This document shows, piece after piece, positions 40,205 through 44,071 of a stretch of DNA of 44,071 bases; the first letter of the stretch is position 1, and every line of letters starts with the position of its first letter. The DNA is from Rickettsiales bacterium. Its GTDB lineage: Bacteria > Pseudomonadota > Alphaproteobacteria > Rickettsiales > UBA1997. Made by a program: the position numbers and the translations under genes. A model generated the notes under the pieces. The model was not told the DNA's origin, did not search any database, and saw nothing but the letters and a program-made list of their open reading frames with translations. Location: contig CANEVP010000011.1 of assembly GCA_947442475.1 (NCBI GenBank), positions 1 to 44,071 on the forward strand. The letters are read 5' to 3'.

Positions 40205-42145
40205 ATGCCAAATCACACATTTCCTGAAAATACATTTATTAAAGCAGTTAATGTAAGAGGAGGGGAGTTTAATATTAATGTATCTGAGCTTCAGGTTGAG
40301 CTTGATGATGCAGCTCAAGAATATGGAAATCTTGAGCTGCAAAGTTTAGTGTCGGAATTGGCTAAGCGCAAAGAGCTGCAATCTAATCGGAGGGTTTCTG
40401 AAAGTTTACTTGAAGCTTTCACAAATGGAGAAGTTTCTCAAACTGCTCAATCCATTCGGGGGGAATTAGATAATTATTTTAAGGCTTTTTCGCCTAGTGA
40501 AACTGAGGCCTATCCTTTTGAAATAGCTTTTCCATTTCACGTTTGTGGCCATTGGCAAGTTATGGGATTGAGAGTTAACCAAGACAAAACCTACCAAGTT
40601 CATTTATTTGATTCATCAACTGAGCAGACTAATGAAGGTGGTATTGCAGCAATCAATGACAATATATTGCCGATTCTTACTGTGTTGAATGACTATCGGA
40701 GTGCTGGAAACGGTTCTATATTTTATCACAAGCCTTACAGACAATCAGGTTTACACAGCGTAGATATGACAACTTGTGGTGGTTCTAGTGATGTGACAGA
40801 AGTTGATCCAGAGTTTCGAACTAGTGATTGCGGAGTTTATGCAATGCAAACCATGAGCAACATTAGTGATTTTGGTTTTGATGAAGCTGCTAAAAATAAA
40901 ACCCCAGATTCTTCTGATGGTGCGGCGATAGTCGGGGTCGGTGCTAAATTAAGAGCCGAACAGGCAGTTAGATTGCTTGTTTATGGTGCCGAAAATATTA
41001 ATGGGGTGCTAAATATTCAAGATTTGAAAAATCGCATTGTTTCGCAAATGGCTTTTGACACGTCTCCTCTTCCTTTGCTAATAGACCACCCGCAAGAGAA
41101 AGAGGGTATTTTAGAAACTTCTCTCGAAGCTGATGTGGGTGATAAAGGCAATAGATCGAGAACTATTGCGGCGCTTTCACAAGAGCAAAATCTTCAAGCG
41201 CCACAGATTCTGGGGCAGATTGATTTATTAATCCTCAATCCAGCAGCAGAAAGACCAACAGTGATACTAGAGGTTGAGAGCGCTTCAAAAGACAGTAGCC
41301 GGACCTCATCCTTTCATGATCTGGCCAGCCCGTCCATAAAGCCTTCAGAAGGAAGTTTTCTGCCTACAATACAAACAAAAACCTCTCAAGCGCCATCAAA
41401 AGAACTTGATCAAATATGGGAAGAGCGCGGAGCAACCAAGTGCAATATTGAAAATCCTTTTCCTTCTTCTTCGGTAAAAGTGGTAACGGCAGTTTTAATG
41501 AAAGTTTCTAATGTTGAAAAGAGCACATTTCATGGTGAAGATAGAGGTGATGATTACAAAACTATCGAAGGCGCGTATAGTGAAGATTCAGCCGAAAGAG
41601 AGAAGGAGGTTGCTGAAATGATGGCCTTTATCTTAAGCAAGATCGCCTATGATACTGGGGTAAAAATAAAGAACGGCGGCAAAAACTTAACCAAAGATCA
41701 GCTCTTGGGAATTATCGATTATGCAAAAAAAAAAGGAGGGGTGAAGTCTAAAATAAACAAAAGTGATGATGCGAATGAATTTCCATTGCTCTGGGCAGAC
41801 GAAAATAAAATGAACAAAGCATTAGAGAATTTTGGTGTAAATGCAGACTTAGCAAAAGCTGTTTCTGGCAAATACCAAAATCAATGTAAGTTATGTGGAA
41901 TTTTATCTGGACGCGTGAATTCAAATCTTGGATCTAGGATAAATTTCTTAACGCAGCAGGCGCGGGCAATTCTTGAAAATGCTGTGGAAATAGATGGTAA
42001 AATTGAACTGATATTGGGGGAAAATATGCCGCAGGCGAGAAAAGCTATTGGATATGATGCTAAGACAGTAGGGCAGAATATTGTGCAATCTGTTATAAGA
42101 GAAAAGAGTGCGCGGGTTGCGAAACTAACAGAACGCACGCGTTAA
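40205..42145 (+). CDS. Large protein with CE-clan cysteine protease domain (Ulp1/YopJ-like), candidate effector
   Basis: A 646-residue soluble protein. Residues about 103-225 carry the CE-clan order His, Asp, Cys: FHVCGHWQVMGL (H116), VHLFDSST (D136), and RTSDCGVYAMQ (C209). This clan holds SUMO/NEDD8 and ubiquitin proteases (C48) and YopJ-type acetyltransferases (C55), mostly secreted by host-associated bacteria. The rest is unrecognised: a helical N-terminus and a long charged C-terminal part with GDDYKTIEGAYSEDSAE and alpha-helical segments up to KSARVAKLTERTR. No signal peptide is visible, so export would use a type IV or similar system. It stands alone between the ndk terminator and a convergent gene two bases away. 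A run of ten As at 41725-41734 lies in frame. Confidence 0.72.
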   Translation: MPNHTFPENTFIKAVNVRGGEFNINVSELQVELDDAAQEYGNLELQSLVSELAKRKELQSNRRVSESLLEAFTNGEVSQTAQSIRGELDNYFKAFSPSETEAYPFEIAFPFHVCGHWQVMGLRVNQDKTYQVHLFDSSTEQTNEGGIAAINDNILPILTVLNDYRSAGNGSIFYHKPYRQSGLHSVDMTTCGGSSDVTEVDPEFRTSDCGVYAMQTMSNISDFGFDEAAKNKTPDSSDGAAIVGVGAKLRAEQAVRLLVYGAENINGVLNIQDLKNRIVSQMAFDTSPLPLLIDHPQEKEGILETSLEADVGDKGNRSRTIAALSQEQNLQAPQILGQIDLLILNPAAERPTVILEVESASKDSSRTSSFHDLASPSIKPSEGSFLPTIQTKTSQAPSKELDQIWEERGATKCNIENPFPSSSVKVVTAVLMKVSNVEKSTFHGEDRGDDYKTIEGAYSEDSAEREKEVAEMMAFILSKIAYDTGVKIKNGGKNLTKDQLLGIIDYAKKKGGVKSKINKSDDANEFPLLWADENKMNKALENFGVNADLAKAVSGKYQNQCKLCGILSGRVNSNLGSRINFLTQQARAILENAVEIDGKIELILGENMPQARKAIGYDAKTVGQNIVQSVIREKSARVAKLTERTR

Positions 42146-42147
42146 TT

Positions 42148-43260
42148 CTACTCTCCAATCACCACAAATTTTGCTGCGTCGTCGCAAGATTTTTTGAGCT
42201 CATCATGATACTTTGCGATACGTAAATCAGCTTCTTTCTGGCAAGAAAAAATATATTTCTGGCGCAAGCGCGTTAGCTCAAATTTGTCATAAAGTTTGGC
42301 GCTAGAATTAATTTCTTTGGCTTTTGCTTTTAGTTTTTCTTTCTTAATTTTCTGCTCATCAACCTTATCTTCAACCGCTGCAGCAAAGTCTTTATCGTTA
42401 ATTCCAAGTGAAACAAAATCTAGCTGATTGTAAAAATTAGAATTGGCTTTCATGCGTTCCATCTCAGCTTTTTTGTGATCATTTTCTTTTAACAAGCTAT
42501 TAGGAAATCTGATGTAAGTCCATTTTTGGCAGATCACTTTTTCTTCCATTTCTTTCAAAAATCTTTTTTTATCAACCTCGCTAAAGCATTGGCGCGAGAG
42601 GTCTTGCGCCGTGGTGCAACTTTTGAAATTGATATTGTCTAAATGAAATTTGACGCAAGTTGGATATTTTTCTTTGGCTAAATTGTAGCGTTTAATTTCT
42701 TCATCAACCCTGCGATCAACTACAAAGCCAATGTTGTAGGAGTAGTTAGGATATTCGAGATATTCAACATTGCCAAAAGGCGGCACCAATTGCTGATCGG
42801 CAATTAAGGCTTTGCGGCAAGAAAAATAATCATCAACTTTGGCCAAATCTTCAGTTTGAATTTGATACCCCATAACAAGGCACTGCTTGTGGTGGCGCTC
42901 ATCCATTTTGTTATTTTGATGAACTAAAATTGACTCAGGAGTGTCGGCTAATTTCAGCGAAATTTTGGTCACTAAATCGCTGATTTCTAAATTATGTTTT
43001 AAGCTTTCGGGCGAGTCATCAGTTCTCAAACGATATTTGGCAAGTGACAAGCGACAGCGCCAGTAAAGGTTGCTTTGTATATCGATGCTTTTGTCAAAAT
43101 TAATTTTTAGCGAAGAGCAAAAAGCGTGATCTTGTTTTTCTAAGATCTGAATGTTGGGTAATTGCGAAAGTACAAAAGGGGTTTTTTCATCAACATGTTT
43201 GCATGCAAAGCTGACGCAAAAAAGCGCGACGACAATTTTTGTGAGTAATTTTTTTTGCAT
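42148..43260 (-). CDS. Unrecognised exported Cys-rich protein, possible lipoprotein
   Basis: A 370-residue protein with an N-terminal signal (about 4-19) ending in VSFAC. The cysteine at 20 could be lipidated, though the lipobox is not ideal (S-F-A-C). The mature part has about eleven further cysteines and a lysine/glutamate-rich helix (about 280-320, EDKVDEQKIKKEKLKAKAKE), possibly coiled coil. I do not recognise a family. It is likely periplasmic or outer-membrane facing with disulfides. It diverges from pth and converges on the CE-protease gene. Confidence 0.65.
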   Translation of the reverse strand: MQKKLLTKIVVALFCVSFACKHVDEKTPFVLSQLPNIQILEKQDHAFCSSLKINFDKSIDIQSNLYWRCRLSLAKYRLRTDDSPESLKHNLEISDLVTKISLKLADTPESILVHQNNKMDERHHKQCLVMGYQIQTEDLAKVDDYFSCRKALIADQQLVPPFGNVEYLEYPNYSYNIGFVVDRRVDEEIKRYNLAKEKYPTCVKFHLDNINFKSCTTAQDLSRQCFSEVDKKRFLKEMEEKVICQKWTYIRFPNSLLKENDHKKAEMERMKANSNFYNQLDFVSLGINDKDFAAAVEDKVDEQKIKKEKLKAKAKEINSSAKLYDKFELTRLRQKYIFSCQKEADLRIAKYHDELKKSCDDAAKFVVIGE

Positions 43261-43326
43261 GAAAAAATTTATGAGGGAAATAGAAAGACCAAATTCACTT
43301 TCAAAAACTCAAACTCTTTTTTCAAC

Positions 43327-43887
43327 ATGCATCTTTTAATCGGCCTCGGAAATATCGGGCGTGAATATGAGTTAACGCGCCATAATTTTGGCTTTTTACT
43401 TCTTGACCAAATCGTTGAAGATTACGGGCTTGTGGCCCAATCCAAAAAATTTAAAAGTGAAGTTTTTTTAGGCACAATTGACGACAAAAAAGTTATCGCG
43501 CTCAAGCCGCAAACTTTTATGAATTTGTCGGGCGCGGCAGTTTTGGCGGCGGCTAGTTTTTATAAAATTGCACCAAAAAATATTGTAGTTTTTCACGATG
43601 ATCTCGATTTGGCGCCAGCAAAAATAAAAGTAAAAATCGGCGGAGGAAATGCTGGACATAATGGTTTGAAGTCAATTGATGAGGCAATCGGTAAAGATTA
43701 CATGCGTTTGCGACTTGGCATTGGTCGTCCGCAAAATGCTGAATTTGAAACGGCAGATTACGTGCTGGGAAAATTCAACCGCGATGAAATGGAGTTGGTA
43801 AAAAAAACTAACGAGAAAATTTCCGACTTGATTGGCGAGTTGTTGGAAGCGAGGCCAGACTCATTTTTGAATAAATTTTATCTGTAA
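43327..43887 (+). CDS. pth: Peptidyl-tRNA hydrolase
   Basis: A 186-residue enzyme that frees tRNA from stalled peptidyl-tRNA. LIGLGNIGREYELTRHNFGF includes the catalytic H19, and the later NLSGAAVLAAASFYK, VFHDDLDLAPAKIKVK and GGNAGHNGLKSID blocks are standard. I chose the ATG at 43327. A frame from 43255 adds 24 residues without family support and overlaps the divergent gene. The rplY and ychF genes that often flank pth are not present on either side. Confidence 0.95.
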   Translation: MHLLIGLGNIGREYELTRHNFGFLLLDQIVEDYGLVAQSKKFKSEVFLGTIDDKKVIALKPQTFMNLSGAAVLAAASFYKIAPKNIVVFHDDLDLAPAKIKVKIGGGNAGHNGLKSIDEAIGKDYMRLRLGIGRPQNAEFETADYVLGKFNRDEMELVKKTNEKISDLIGELLEARPDSFLNKFYL

Positions 43888-44014
43888 AAAATGAAGGCTA
43901 AAAATTCAGATATTTTATTTTTCTTAACCGCAACGCGCAATTCAGCAATACAGCCTTAACCCACATCCCAAGCTCTTTAACAGGCAATTAAATTCCCTCA
44001 AATTTACCATCAAA

Positions 44015-44071
44015 ATGACATTTAAGCAGCGCTTCAAATTAAAAGCCTTCACCCTAATCGAAGTCTCCATC
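44015..44071 (+). CDS. Type IV prepilin-like protein, N-terminal fragment (runs off right edge)
   Basis: An ATG at 44015 opens MTFKQRFKLKAFTLIEVSI, and the frame is open to the end. The class III signal reads A|FTLIE with alanine at -1 instead of glycine, the same variant as in the broken gene at 29644. Glu+5 is present. The protein is a major or minor pilin, or a pseudopilin. The body is not visible. Confidence 0.75.
   Translation, partial: MTFKQRFKLKAFTLIEVSI

Overview
The window looks like a chromosomal segment of an AT-rich Gram-negative proteobacterium. I lean towards an alphaproteobacterium near the Rickettsiales: the tRNA-Pro resembles those I recall from that group, coding is compact and AT-rich, and a DUF5334-like exported protein is present. 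That placement is inference. The genome keeps Ile/Val/Leu, Trp and His pathway genes (ilvE, trpG, trpD, hisE) and full surface-sugar pathways, so it is not a strongly reduced Rickettsia-type genome. No transposase, prophage structural gene or CRISPR array was seen.

Layout. 1-1888 (minus): 5' end of a DUF4011-type protein, an exported staphylococcal-nuclease-like protein, and ilvE behind a clear terminator. 2036-5961 (plus): a GDP-D-glycero-D-manno-heptose pathway (GmhA-type isomerase, HddA-type kinase, fused guanylyltransferase/phosphatase) with a GDP-sugar 4,6-dehydratase. 5954-12246 (mostly plus): HAD phosphatase, UbiA-family phosphoribosyl-polyprenyl-phosphate synthase, a small EamA/SMR transporter (minus), two extended SDRs, a YdcF-like protein and a GMC flavoprotein. 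12270-21401 (minus): two copies of a module made of an AftB-like membrane glycosyltransferase and a PAN/apple-like anchored protein, then two soluble glycosyltransferases, an SDR, a cupin and a small exported protein. Together 2036-21092 is a surface glycan locus whose most unusual part resembles the mycobacterial lipid-linked pentofuranose (DPR/DPA) route.

21506-26654 holds tRNA-Pro(TGG), a KefB/C-type antiporter, dcd, an exported PcaG-like protein, rbfA and dxr. Between dxr and rseP, which are usually close, lies an accessory insert (26691-31216): a DUF1016-SNase fusion, a broken prepilin/LamG/Cys-rich/SUEL-lectin gene, a small WYL-like protein and a LexA/UmuD-like S24 repressor beside a hairpin-rich spacer. 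After rseP comes a gene of unknown function interrupted at a run of nine Gs, a phase-variation candidate.

33794-40108 is housekeeping (trpD, trpG, fadE, glyQ, erpA/iscA-like, hisE, ndk). 40205-42145 encodes a large protein with a CE-clan (Ulp1/YopJ-like) cysteine protease signature, a good candidate host-directed effector. The window ends with a Cys-rich exported protein, pth, and the 5' end of another type IV prepilin-like gene. Four long, nearly perfect palindromic elements sit in intergenic gaps, and one has a half copy elsewhere.
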